From positions 1 through 20,101 of the forward strand of contig JACZWD010000013.1 of the NCBI GenBank assembly GCA_022572335.1: a stretch of 20,101 nucleotides of DNA, in the 5' to 3' direction. This document shows positions 1-7,813 of the stretch, one piece after another. Source of the stretch: Pseudomonadota bacterium (GTDB taxonomy: Bacteria; Pseudomonadota; Alphaproteobacteria; Rhodospirillales; 2-02-FULL-58-16). A program made the position numbers and the translations under genes. The first letter of the stretch is position 1. Every line of letters begins with the position of its first letter. The notes under the pieces were generated by a model that did no database searches, had not been told where the DNA came from, and saw only the letters and a program-made list of their open reading frames with translations.

Positions 1-11
1 GACCGCAACGG

Positions 12-105
12 CGGCTTACCAAGGCTTTCGGACGGCGTCGCGCACGCTTCGCGATGCCCCGCATCGCCACGGCGCACGCTTAGGGCCGAAAACCTTGGTA
101 AGCCG
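12..105. repeat. Long imperfect palindromic element (MITE/REP-like)
   Basis: The outer arms at 12-31 and 86-105 are inverted copies of each other (19 of 20 bases, core CTTACCAAGG). The apex at 51-67 is a perfect 7-base stem (GCGATGC / GCATCGC) around CCC, and the bases between are partly complementary. The whole stretch can therefore fold into one long hairpin. It lies just downstream of uvrC and contains no credible gene. The architecture matches the second palindrome at 8204-8330: paired arms, GC-rich middle and a GATGC/GCATC apex. It could be a non-autonomous mobile element or a transcript-end hairpin. It lacks a T-run, so it is not a classical terminator. Confidence 0.75.
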
Positions 106-115
106 GCTCGTCGGG

Positions 116-140
116 TCATGATCAGCGCTCCTTGGTATTA
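116..140. repeat. TACCAAGG-type dispersed repeat copy, overlapping the uvrC stop
   Basis: These 25 bases match 14983-15007 at 21 of 25 positions (shared CATGATC.GCG.TCCTTGGTAT). The last three bases here (TTA, 138-140) are the complement of the uvrC TAA stop codon. On the coding strand the repeat therefore begins exactly at the stop, as it does at rsfS. It sits ten bases outside the palindrome at 12-105, which carries the same TACCAAGG motif in its arms. Confidence 0.65.
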
Positions 141-2060
141 GCCCCGGGGATGAAACCAGTCATAGATGTTATTGGCCATCGCCGTGCTGATGCCCTCCAC
201 GGCCTCCAGGTCGGCGCGGCCGGCCTGGGCGACGGCACGCGCCGCGCCGAAGTGGTGCAACAAAGCCTTCTTGCGCTTGGCGCCGATGCCGGGAATGGCA
301 TCCAGCGCCGAGCGGGCCAGCCTCTTGCTCCGCTTCGCCCGGTGCGCGCCGATGGCGAAGCGGTGCGCCTCGTCCCTCAGGCGCTGTAAGAAATATAGGA
401 CGGGGTCGCGCGAGTCCAAGGTAACGGGCGCGCGGCCGGGCAGGAATATGCGCTCGCGCCCGGCCTTGCGCCCCCGCCCTTTGGCGATGGCGGCCACCGT
501 CACGTCGTCGATCCCCAGTTCCTGGAACACGTCCAGCGCAACGCTTAGCTGGCCCGCCCCGCCGTCGATGAGGACCAGGTCCGGCCACTGGCCGCCCGCC
601 CGGTCCGGAGTCTCCTTCAGGGCGCGGGAGAACCGGCGGGTGAGCACCTCGCGCATCATGGCGTAATCGTCGCCCGGGGAAAATCCGCCGCCGCCGGCGT
701 CTCCCCCGGGGGCGGCGCCGCGGATGGTGAACTTCCGGTAGGCGTTTTTCATCAGGCCCTTGGGTCCGGCGACGATCATGGCGCCCATGGCCTGGGCGCC
801 GGACATATGGCTGTTGTCGAAGACCTCGATGCGCTCGGGCGGCGCCTCCAGGTCCAGGGCCCGCGACAGGCCCTCGAGCAGCCGGCGCTGCGACGCGCTC
901 TCCGCCAGGCGCCGGCCCAGGCCGTCGCGGGCGTTGGCCGTGGCGTGCGCCACCAGTTGACGCTTCCCCCCCCGCTGCGGACAGGTAAGCCGGACCCGGC
1001 GCCCGGCGCGCACGGACAGGGCTTCGGCCAGCACCGCCTGGTTCGCCGGGCGGTGGCTGACCAGCACCAGCCGGGGCGGCAGCTTGTCTTCATAGAACTG
1101 GCCGATGAAGGCCTCCAGCACGCGGGCGGCGTCGTCGTCGCGGGCGTGGCTGGGAAAGTACGCGCGGTTGCCGAAGTTGCGCCCGGCGCGGAAGAAGAAC
1201 ACCTGGATGCAGGTGTGCCCGCCCGCCTGGTGGGCGGCGATCACGTCCGCCTCCCCGATGCCGGCCAGGTTGATGTCCTGGTGGGCCTGGATGCGCGTCA
1301 GCGCGCCGATGCGGTCGCGGTATTCGGCCGCCTTTTCGAAAGCCAGGGCGTCGCTCGCGTCCTGCATGCGCCGGGCCAGGGTGTGCTGGATCTCCCGGCT
1401 TTCCCCGCGCAGAAAGGCGTGGGCCTGATCCACCAGGAGCCCGTAATCGGCCTCGTCGATCTTGCCCACGCACGGCGCGCAGCAGCGCTTGATCTGATAC
1501 AGCAGACAGGGCCGGGTGCGGCCCGCAAATATCGAATCCGTGCACGATCTGAGAAGGAACGCCCGCTGCAACACGGCCAGGGTCTGGTTCACCGCCCCGG
1601 CCGAGGCGAAGGGTCCGAAGTACTCGCCCTTGCGGCTGCGGGCGCCGCGGTGCTTCACAATCTGGGGGAACGGATGGTGGCCGGTGAGCAGGATGGAGGG
1701 AAAGGACTTGTCGTCGCGCAGCAGGATGTTATAGCGCGGCGCGAAGCGCTTGATCAGATTGGCCTCCAGAAGCAGGGCCTCGGCCTCGGTATGGGTGGTG
1801 ACGAACTCCATGGCCGCCGTTTCCGCCACCATGCGCCGCATCCGGGTGGACATGCGCGCCACCTTGGTGTAGCTGGCCACCCGCTTTTTCAGGTTCTTGG
1901 CCTTGCCCACGTACACGACGTCGCCCGCGGCGTTGATCATCCGGTAGACGCCGGGGCCAGGGGGCAGGGTCCCGAGATGGGATTCGATGACGGCGCCGCC
2001 GGCGGCAAGCGACGGGCCGCCGGACGCCGTCGGGGTGTCGATGTGCCGCTCCGCGCCCAT
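138..2060 (-). CDS. uvrC: Excinuclease ABC subunit C
   Basis: This is the dual-incision nuclease of nucleotide excision repair, acting with UvrA and UvrB on damaged DNA. At 640 residues it is normal length. The N-terminal GIY-YIG nuclease domain starts near residue 35 (PGVYRM, then VVYVGKAKNLKKR at 48-60). A UVR motif that contacts UvrB lies around 221-258. The RNase H-like second nuclease contains VFDNSH (413-418) and LIDGG (497-501), with a further His at 566. The C-terminus (about 585-637) is a tandem helix-hairpin-helix DNA-binding domain (IPGIGAKRKKALL). Cysteines 173, 185, 193 and 197 have the C-x11-C-x7-C-x3-C spacing known for the iron-sulfur cluster of E. coli UvrC. About 30 residues precede the conserved core and no strong ribosome binding site is seen, so a slightly later start is possible. 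Confidence 0.97.
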   Translation of the reverse strand: MGAERHIDTPTASGGPSLAAGGAVIESHLGTLPPGPGVYRMINAAGDVVYVGKAKNLKKRVASYTKVARMSTRMRRMVAETAAMEFVTTHTEAEALLLEANLIKRFAPRYNILLRDDKSFPSILLTGHHPFPQIVKHRGARSRKGEYFGPFASAGAVNQTLAVLQRAFLLRSCTDSIFAGRTRPCLLYQIKRCCAPCVGKIDEADYGLLVDQAHAFLRGESREIQHTLARRMQDASDALAFEKAAEYRDRIGALTRIQAHQDINLAGIGEADVIAAHQAGGHTCIQVFFFRAGRNFGNRAYFPSHARDDDAARVLEAFIGQFYEDKLPPRLVLVSHRPANQAVLAEALSVRAGRRVRLTCPQRGGKRQLVAHATANARDGLGRRLAESASQRRLLEGLSRALDLEAPPERIEVFDNSHMSGAQAMGAMIVAGPKGLMKNAYRKFTIRGAAPGGDAGGGGFSPGDDYAMMREVLTRRFSRALKETPDRAGGQWPDLVLIDGGAGQLSVALDVFQELGIDDVTVAAIAKGRGRKAGRERIFLPGRAPVTLDSRDPVLYFLQRLRDEAHRFAIGAHRAKRSKRLARSALDAIPGIGAKRKKALLHHFGAARAVAQAGRADLEAVEGISTAMANNIYDWFHPRG

Positions 2061-2161
2061 ACCGACTATGTGGCCGAAGGCGTGATCGGCGTCAATGCGG
2101 GCCTATCCGTTCGCATGGGTCATCGGCAAAAGACAACTCGGCGCCAACTATCCACGATTCT

Positions 2162-2170
2162 TGTGGATAA
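2162..2170 (-). promoter_or_regulatory. Perfect DnaA box (TTATCCACA)
   Basis: The plus strand reads TGTGGATAA, the exact complement of the consensus DnaA box. Six bases upstream, at 2148-2156, CTATCCACG (7 of 9) faces it, so the two form a small inverted pair. An AT-rich block follows directly. One perfect box may simply mark DnaA-controlled expression of uvrC; binding is not shown by sequence alone. Confidence 0.45.
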
Positions 2171-2447
2171 GTCTGTTGAAAAAACCGCCCCTTCGTTCAA
2201 AGCTCCATGAAAACAGCCGATTTTCTCACTTTGCACAAAAATTAGGCAATTCCATAGTGCATTGTTTTAAATATGAAATATTCAACCCGCCCGGCCGACA
2301 AAAACCCCCGCCGACCGTTCGGGGCGCCATCGAATCGGTGAGCGAACGGCTTCGTCCCCTGTGCAAAACTCTGACGCTCCGGACAGCAAATCTCTTTTCT
2401 GCAATGGCTTGTGGGACATTGTGAAAGCGCAAACACATACCTCAGGG

Positions 2448-2464
2448 TTAATACCAAGGGGCGC
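2448..2464. repeat. Partial TACCAAGG repeat copy
   Basis: TTAATACCAAGGGGCGC matches the complement of the repeat at 116-140 over its outer part (TAATACCAAGG.GCGC). It lies 13 bases past the SDR stop codon, in the opposite orientation to the copies at uvrC and rsfS. No second arm is visible here, so it is either a decayed copy or a shorter chance match. Confidence 0.4.
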
Positions 2465-2477
2465 ATGGTCGGGGCGG

Positions 2478-3254
2478 TCAATCCTCGGGGGCGGGGGTGT
2501 CGGTGCGCCGGCGCTGGGCCCAGCCCAGGTGCTGGCCGCCGTCCAGCGCGATCATCTGCCCGGTCATCGCCGGCGCCTGCAGAATGAACCGCACGGCGTC
2601 CGCGATCTCCTCGGACAGGGTGCGGCGCGCCAGGGGCAGGGCCGCCCACTGGCGGGCGAACGCCTCGTCCGTCTGGCGCGCGTGGGGCAGGGTCGGACCC
2701 GGCCCCACCGCGTTGACGCGAATACGCGGGGCCAGCGCCTGGGCAAGGGTCCGCGTCAGCGTCCACAGCGCCGCCTTGCTGATCGTGTAGGTCGTGTAAT
2801 AGGGGGTGAGGTTCCACACCCGCTGGTCGATGATGTTGATGACGTTGCCCTCGCCGTCGGCCGGCAGTTGCGCGGCGAAGGCCTGGGTCAGCACGAAGGG
2901 GGCGCGCAGGTTGACCTGCAAATTCGCATCCCAGGAGTCCCGGGTCGCGGTCTCGGGCGTGTCGATCTCGAACACGGACGCGTTGTTGACCAGGCAGGTG
3001 AGCGGGCCGACCTCCTCGGCCGCACGCGGGACAAGCCGGAGGCCATCCTCTTCGCTGGCGAGATCGGCACCCACGGCCGCCGCCCGTCCGCCGGCGGCGG
3101 TGATTTCCTCGACCGTCTCGCGGGCCGCCTGCTCGGAGGTGTTGTAGTGCACGACCACGGACCAACCGTGGGCCGCCAGGTCGAGCGCGATGGCGCGGCC
3201 AATGCGGCGGGCGCCGCCGGTGACCAGGGCGGCGGGATGGGGGCGCTCCGACAT
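2478..3254 (-). CDS. SDR family oxidoreductase, pteridine-reductase-like
   Basis: This is a 258-residue short-chain dehydrogenase/reductase of classical length. The cofactor loop TGGARRIG (12-19), with a double arginine, is typical of NADPH-using pteridine-reductase and FolM-type members. NNAS (90-93) and the catalytic pair Tyr156/Lys160 (YTISK) are present. The usual catalytic serine position is occupied by Asp143 (IIDQRVW), again as in pteridine and dihydromonapterin reductases. The substrate is therefore inferred to be a reduced pterin, but this is not proven. The gene lies on the same strand as uvrC. Before the island inserted it would have followed rppH directly, about 130 bases away. 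The ATG at 3252-3254 fits the family start, which begins a few residues before the Rossmann strand. Confidence 0.9.
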   Translation of the reverse strand: MSERPHPAALVTGGARRIGRAIALDLAAHGWSVVVHYNTSEQAARETVEEITAAGGRAAAVGADLASEEDGLRLVPRAAEEVGPLTCLVNNASVFEIDTPETATRDSWDANLQVNLRAPFVLTQAFAAQLPADGEGNVINIIDQRVWNLTPYYTTYTISKAALWTLTRTLAQALAPRIRVNAVGPGPTLPHARQTDEAFARQWAALPLARRTLSEEIADAVRFILQAPAMTGQMIALDGGQHLGWAQRRRTDTPAPED

Positions 3255-3326
3255 GGCGGCAGAATGGGCAATCCCCGTCCCCGTTTCAAGGACCGCATCC
3301 CGGGCGCTTCAGCCCGCGACCGGCAC

Positions 3327-3359
3327 GGCGGCCGACGGGCCGGCCCCGAACGGGCCGCC
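3327..3359. other. GC-rich hairpin upstream of the SDR
   Basis: GGCGGCC at 3327-3333 pairs with GGCCGCC at 3353-3359, and the loop contains a further self-complementary GGGCCGGCCCC. No T-run follows on either strand. It sits between the displaced rppH end (3385) and the SDR start, so it may be the old rppH transcript end or part of the SDR leader. The rest of 3255-3376 shows nothing recognisable. Confidence 0.3.
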
Positions 3360-3376
3360 TGCGCCATCAGAAAGAC

Positions 3377-3408
3377 GGCCGGGGCTATCCCGTCTCTTGC
3401 CGCGGTCG
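3377..3408. repeat. Left direct repeat (attL-like copy of the rppH 3' end)
   Basis: The core 3385-3405 matches 8358-8378 at 20 of 21 bases. Read on the minus strand it gives CGACCGCGGCAAGAGACGGG then TAG, encoding RPRQETG and a stop like RppH itself. The two differences from the right copy in this coding part are both synonymous (CGA/CGT and CAA/CAG). Outside the coding part, GGCCG is also shared at the same offset. Confidence 0.85.
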
Positions 3409-3531
3409 GCCGGCTTGGCTTGCCGTAGGGAAGCGGAGCGTGTTGTAATTGCGATGGTGAACTGTTTGCGCGACTATGCGACTCGCCAGCACACTGAGTG
3501 CAGCCATTAATCGACCGACTGCCAAAACCGC

Positions 3532-6405
3532 GTGGATGGGCAGGCTGACAGAATCATGGCCGCAAAGCAATCAAGCGAAGGCCTAGACGACGAGGTCATA
3601 GACTTTTACGACTCGCTGTTCGGCCGGATTTTTTCCGTGCCGTTCCGGGCGCAGATCGCCGACCGCTTGAAGGAGAAGGCGGTCCTTCGGCAGGTCCAGG
3701 AATCCGCCGACGCCGCTTCCCAGTCTTTGATCCGGCTGTTTCAGAATGAGCGGCTGAACTCTCAGGTCGCCACGGGCATCCTGGGCGGGTTCGCACCGCT
3801 GGCCGACCACATCGCGCTCGACGACATCGCCAACCCGAACGTGACGCCGGAAGAACTCGTCGACTCCGTGATCGCGCACCTGCCGTGCCCGGATTCGGTC
3901 GGTCGCGCAGGGCACGATGCGGTCTACCGGGTGGCCCTGCACACGATTCTCCAGGTCCTCATGCTGGTGGGCCCGGTCATGGCGGAATGGTGCAAGCTGA
4001 ACTTCGCCAGTACCTTCGAGATGCCGCGACGGGTGGTCAACCGCCTGAACCGGATCAGCGCGCAATTGGACGCGCTCGGCAAGGCGGGCCGGGAGGCCGA
4101 GGACGAACGCTTCGAACTGTCGTACCGGGACTATCTGCTGCAGCGGTTCTTCCGGGTCGAGGCCGGCACGGTCCGCATGACCACCAATTTGAGCGTCGAC
4201 CTGCGGGAGCTTTTCGTCATGCCGCGGGTCCGGCCACGAGGGCGATCCGCTGGGGACGGAGACGAGGCCGGCCAGGCGATCGACCTGATGGACCTGGCCG
4301 CCGCGCGCGAGGCCTTTGGCGAGCGCAGGCCCGGCTTTGTTGAGCGTAAGGCCAAGAAAGAGAAGGACGAGGCCGGCGAGTCTGCCGTCGAATACGTGAA
4401 GCGGACCGCGCGCTGCGCGCTGGTCGGCCTGCCGGGTGCCGGCAAGTCGACCTTCCTGGAGTGGTTCCAGCTCCAGCTCGCCGCCGTGGAGGAGGAACTG
4501 GTCCTGGGCGAGGCCCAGGCGATTCCCCTGCTCCTGCGGGTCCGCCAGCTGGACCCGAAGCGTCTGCCGAAGGGCGCCGCGCTGATCGCGGCGGCCACGG
4601 CGAGCCAGGACCGCGCCGCGCTCATGCCGGCGGGCTGGATCGACCGGCAGATGCAGGCCGGACGCGTGCTCTTCATGCTCGACGGATTGGACGAGATCGA
4701 TCCGGACCTGTTGGAGACCCACGTCCTGCCCTGGCTCGAAAGCCTGCTCACGCGCTATCCCCGTTGCCACTACCTGATTTCCTCGCGGCCCGTCGGCTAC
4801 CCGCCGGGGCGCTTGCGGCCGCTGAAGTTCGAGGAATGCGACCTGCTGGATTTCGAAGCGCCCCAGATCCGAGACTACGCCCGTCACTGGTGCACGGCGG
4901 TGCGCTTGGCGCAGAACGAGCCGGCAGAGGAGGCGCGCCGGGAAGGCTCGGCCGATGGCGACCGGATCGTCGCGGGCTTCGAGGACCAGCCCTACATCCA
5001 CGACCTGGCGCGCAACCCTTTGATGCTTTCGGCGATCTGCCTGGTGAACTACTTCGAGGGCGGGGAACTGCCCAAGGACCGGGCGCTGCTCTACCAGCTC
5101 TGTGTCGAAGGCCTCTTGCACAACTGGGATAAGCGGCGCGGCATTCACTCGGAGTTCACCCTGGACGAGAAGCTCCGCGTGTGCCGGGAGGTCGCCCTCA
5201 ACATGCAGGCCGACGACCGCGCCGAATACCCGGCCGAACGGATCCAAGAGATATTGGCGGAGGTGCTAGGGGATGCCGCTCGGGCGCGCGCGCTGCTGGA
5301 GCACGTCCGCTACCGGACGGGTCTGCTGCTCGAGCGCCGGCCCCACGTCTTCGCCTTCGCCCACCTCACCTTCCAGGAGTTCCTGGCCGCGCGCGCCGTC
5401 CACGAGGGCAACAAGCTGGACATCGACGCGCCGCGCCTGGTTCGCGACTACGCCGACGGCCGCTGGCAGGAGGTCATCGCGCTCTATTGCGGCCTGGCCC
5501 CGGCGCCCATGGTCCGGGACGTCATCGAGGGCCTGATCGACTCTGCGGACACGGTGGCGCTGTCTCGGGTCTTAACCGACGCCTATCTGTCCTCCGGGCC
5601 GGAGATCATCCAGGACCATGACCTGCGGGTCAGGGTATTGCGGCGAATTGCACGGGCGCCAGCGCTTTCTGGGTCCAAAGGGCTCCAGCGATTTCCGCGT
5701 GAGGAAGTCGCCCCGATCGCGAATGACTCGCTCGGAAGGATCGAAAGTGACATGACTTACAGCGAGTCGTTTTTTTGGTTTCTTTTTGAAAATCCAGAGT
5801 CTTTGGATGAGCGGAACGTCATGGAACGGCTATCCAAGTGGCCCGAACTGACCCCGAGGCAGGTGACCGAGATGGTTCATGTATTGTGCCACATTGGTTC
5901 AGAGGACGCGCTTACCGAAATCGCCAAGGACAGCGATCTCTTCGCGGCACCCAGTCATGCGCGCGGCACGACCACAGTGTATGCGGTCCAAGGCGAAACT
6001 GCGCTATTCGGACTATCGCTCCGATTATCCAAGCTGGAACGTACGGAGGCGTTCGAGTTCGCGTTGCTGCAAGCCCTTCGATCGGTCGACACGGCGGAAT
6101 CACGAATGCAAACTCGCCCTTTTTCCCACGTGTGGGAAGACTTGTTCAGAGATAGGAACTATGTGCCCGCTCGTGCCAAGGATTGGCCGGAATTTGCCGA
6201 GTTGGCACGGCGCTTGGCGCAACGGCAGAGAAACGTCGAAGACTCACGCGCGGGCCGTGAGATGTTGCGGGCCTTCGCCGAGCGGCTCGAGTCGCGGATA
6301 GCGGAAGGCGGCCGACCGAAGGGTAAAGCCGTGTCGGGTTCGAAGAAAAAACCGGCGAAGAAGCGATCCAAGAAGACAAGGCCGAAAAGGAGGAAGGCAC
6401 CATGA
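3532..6405 (+). CDS. NACHT-domain STAND NTPase (putative defence sensor)
   Basis: This is a 957-residue signal-transduction NTPase of the NACHT clade. Walker A is GLPGAGKS (299-306) and Walker B is LFMLDGLDE (380-388). A sensor-type SSRP follows (417-420). NPLMLSA (495-501) begins the winged-helix part, and the NACHT signature FAHLTFQEFLAA lies at 609-620. The first ~290 residues form a helical N-terminal domain without a recognised effector, consistent with an NNH-type domain. Residues from about 650 on have no motif I recognise and are likely the sensor; their DNA is less GC-rich. The C-terminus (about 927-957) is a Lys/Arg-rich tail. The stop overlaps the protease ATG. Bacterial NACHT proteins are known anti-phage proteins; the trigger here is unknown. 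The start is uncertain: ATG at 3556 is an alternative, and neither start has a clear ribosome binding site. Confidence 0.92.
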   Translation: MDGQADRIMAAKQSSEGLDDEVIDFYDSLFGRIFSVPFRAQIADRLKEKAVLRQVQESADAASQSLIRLFQNERLNSQVATGILGGFAPLADHIALDDIANPNVTPEELVDSVIAHLPCPDSVGRAGHDAVYRVALHTILQVLMLVGPVMAEWCKLNFASTFEMPRRVVNRLNRISAQLDALGKAGREAEDERFELSYRDYLLQRFFRVEAGTVRMTTNLSVDLRELFVMPRVRPRGRSAGDGDEAGQAIDLMDLAAAREAFGERRPGFVERKAKKEKDEAGESAVEYVKRTARCALVGLPGAGKSTFLEWFQLQLAAVEEELVLGEAQAIPLLLRVRQLDPKRLPKGAALIAAATASQDRAALMPAGWIDRQMQAGRVLFMLDGLDEIDPDLLETHVLPWLESLLTRYPRCHYLISSRPVGYPPGRLRPLKFEECDLLDFEAPQIRDYARHWCTAVRLAQNEPAEEARREGSADGDRIVAGFEDQPYIHDLARNPLMLSAICLVNYFEGGELPKDRALLYQLCVEGLLHNWDKRRGIHSEFTLDEKLRVCREVALNMQADDRAEYPAERIQEILAEVLGDAARARALLEHVRYRTGLLLERRPHVFAFAHLTFQEFLAARAVHEGNKLDIDAPRLVRDYADGRWQEVIALYCGLAPAPMVRDVIEGLIDSADTVALSRVLTDAYLSSGPEIIQDHDLRVRVLRRIARAPALSGSKGLQRFPREEVAPIANDSLGRIESDMTYSESFFWFLFENPESLDERNVMERLSKWPELTPRQVTEMVHVLCHIGSEDALTEIAKDSDLFAAPSHARGTTTVYAVQGETALFGLSLRLSKLERTEAFEFALLQALRSVDTAESRMQTRPFSHVWEDLFRDRNYVPARAKDWPEFAELARRLAQRQRNVEDSRAGREMLRAFAERLESRIAEGGRPKGKAVSGSKKKPAKKRSKKTRPKRRKAP
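6387..6393 (+). promoter_or_regulatory. Strong ribosome binding site for the S8 protease gene
   Basis: AAGGAGG ends eight bases before the ATG at 6402 and lies inside the last codons of the NACHT gene. With the ATGA stop/start overlap (6402-6405), this indicates translational coupling between sensor and protease. Confidence 0.75.
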
Positions 6406-7760
6406 GCACGGAAGCCAAGATATCCCGGGTATTCGAGCCCTTGCTGGCCGAGCACGGACCCAACGAGCGCACCGAGGCGATTGTCTTCTACCGCGCGCCG
6501 GCGGGCCGGGGACGGCCCCCGCGCGGCCGGCTGCGCAAACTGGAGGCGCGTCTCAATCGGGTCAAGCGGCGCGCCGCCAAGCAGCGCCAAACCCACCAAA
6601 AGATTTCGGCGCACTACCTGGAAGCGACCGGCAAGCGGGTCAAGAAGGGGGCAGAGCTTGAAATGGCCGCGATCGGTGCCAGCACGCTGCCGGTCGCCAG
6701 GGTCGAGGTGACCCGGAGAACCCTGGGCGCGCTGGCGGAAAACCCGGACGTGGTCGCGATCATGCCGAACCAAAAAGTGCGCCTGCTGGAGCCCAATCGC
6801 ATCGAATTCCGGGAACTTGGTCGACGAGAGCGTGCCAACAAGCTGACCTGGGGTCTGGAGGCGCTGGATGCGCCCGAGCTCTGGAACACGACGAAGGGCC
6901 GCGATGTCAACGTCGCGGTCCTGGATACCGGTGTCTACGGCGATCACCAGGCATTGACCGGGCGGGTGCGGGAGTTCACCGTCATCGATCCCCTCGGCCG
7001 GCGCATCAATGCCTTGCCCACCTTCGATGGCGGCCGTCACGGCACCCACGTCTGCGGCACCATCGCCGGCGGCCGGACGGCCGACGGCGTCGCCATCGGC
7101 ATGGCGCCCGAGGCGAACCTCATCGTCGGCGCCGTGCTGGTCGGGGACGCTACGCTGATCACGTTATTGGAAGGTCTTTCCTGGGCCTTGGAGCATGGTG
7201 CGGACGTGGTCAACATGTCGCTCGGCTTCACCTATTACGAGCCGCTCTTCGCCCTGGTCTTCGCCCAGCTTATCGACTTCGGCGTGCTGCCCGTGGTGGC
7301 CATAGGAAACGAGAATCACGGCAACACCAGCTCGCCCGGCAGCGCCCACAACGCGCTGGCGGTCGGCGCCGCCGAGCCCATGCCCGGGCGAAAGCTGGAG
7401 ATCGCCTACTTTAGCAGCGGCGCGAGCTTCGTGTTTCCGGGCGCCGAGCCCGACGCGCTGGTGACCAAACCCGACGTTGCCGGCCCCGGCGTCGATGTCT
7501 ATTCCTGCATCCCTCCGGAAGGGCGCCCCGACGGCACACATGACTATACCTACATGGACGGCACCTCCATGGCGACGCCGCACGTGGCCGGGGCGGTGGC
7601 CCTGCTCATGGCGGCCGAGCCCGATGCTCCCGTGGAGGACATCGCGCAAGTCCTCAAGGACACCGCCCGTCATCCCGGCGGCGCAGATGCGCGGCCGGAC
7701 AACCGTTGGGGTTATGGTATGATCCGGCCCCTAGAGGCGCTCAGAGCGCTGAGAAGCTGA
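6402..7760 (+). CDS. S8 family (subtilisin-type) serine protease with I9-like propeptide
   Basis: This 452-residue protein has all subtilase catalytic residues: Asp175 (VAVLDTG), His213 (GRHGTHVCG), oxyanion Asn303 (VAIGNENHG) and Ser389 (GTSMATPHVAGA). The first ~131 residues resemble an inhibitor-I9 propeptide, ending LAENPDVVAIMPNQKVRLLE (111-130). TWGLEALDAPELW (149-161) resembles the usual mature N-terminus. There is no signal peptide or membrane segment, so it should act in the cytoplasm, unlike most subtilases. Residues 31-67 are unusually basic. It overlaps the NACHT gene by four bases, implying joint production. Likely role: the effector released or activated by the NACHT protein, cleaving host or phage proteins. 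The protease identity is certain; the role is inferred. Confidence 0.93.
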   Translation: MSTEAKISRVFEPLLAEHGPNERTEAIVFYRAPAGRGRPPRGRLRKLEARLNRVKRRAAKQRQTHQKISAHYLEATGKRVKKGAELEMAAIGASTLPVARVEVTRRTLGALAENPDVVAIMPNQKVRLLEPNRIEFRELGRRERANKLTWGLEALDAPELWNTTKGRDVNVAVLDTGVYGDHQALTGRVREFTVIDPLGRRINALPTFDGGRHGTHVCGTIAGGRTADGVAIGMAPEANLIVGAVLVGDATLITLLEGLSWALEHGADVVNMSLGFTYYEPLFALVFAQLIDFGVLPVVAIGNENHGNTSSPGSAHNALAVGAAEPMPGRKLEIAYFSSGASFVFPGAEPDALVTKPDVAGPGVDVYSCIPPEGRPDGTHDYTYMDGTSMATPHVAGAVALLMAAEPDAPVEDIAQVLKDTARHPGGADARPDNRWGYGMIRPLEALRALRS

Positions 7761-7813
7761 TCTCTTCCGATGGGGCCGATATCGTCTCGTCGCCTCGGAT
7801 AAGGGGACCGAAC

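Larger units (their letters stand above)
2061..2477. other. Non-coding 417-base stretch, AT-rich core with DnaA-box-like sites
   Basis: No convincing gene is present; the open frames across it look like shadows. The segment from about 2165 to 2295 is strikingly AT-rich for this genome (for example GTTTTAAATATGAAATATTC near 2263-2282). A perfect DnaA box lies at 2162-2170, with weaker matches at 2148-2156 (7 of 9), 2229-2237 (6 of 9) and 2360-2368 (7 of 9). It must at least hold the uvrC leader and the SDR 3' end. It could be a promoter region, an island scar or an origin-like element; the sequence alone does not decide. Confidence 0.5.

Noticed and set aside
807..2210. Long plus-strand open frame across uvrC (467 codons)
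   Set aside because: It is antisense to a clear, full-length uvrC; such frames are common in GC-rich DNA and this one has no recognisable domain.
3409..3531. Promoter for the NACHT operon
   Set aside because: TTGCGA near 3449 and GACTAT about 17 bases on are too weak a match to -35/-10 boxes to annotate; the promoter probably lies here but is not identifiable.
3583..5247. Minus-strand 554-codon frame opposite the NACHT gene
   Set aside because: The NACHT frame has intact family motifs; the opposite frame shows none.
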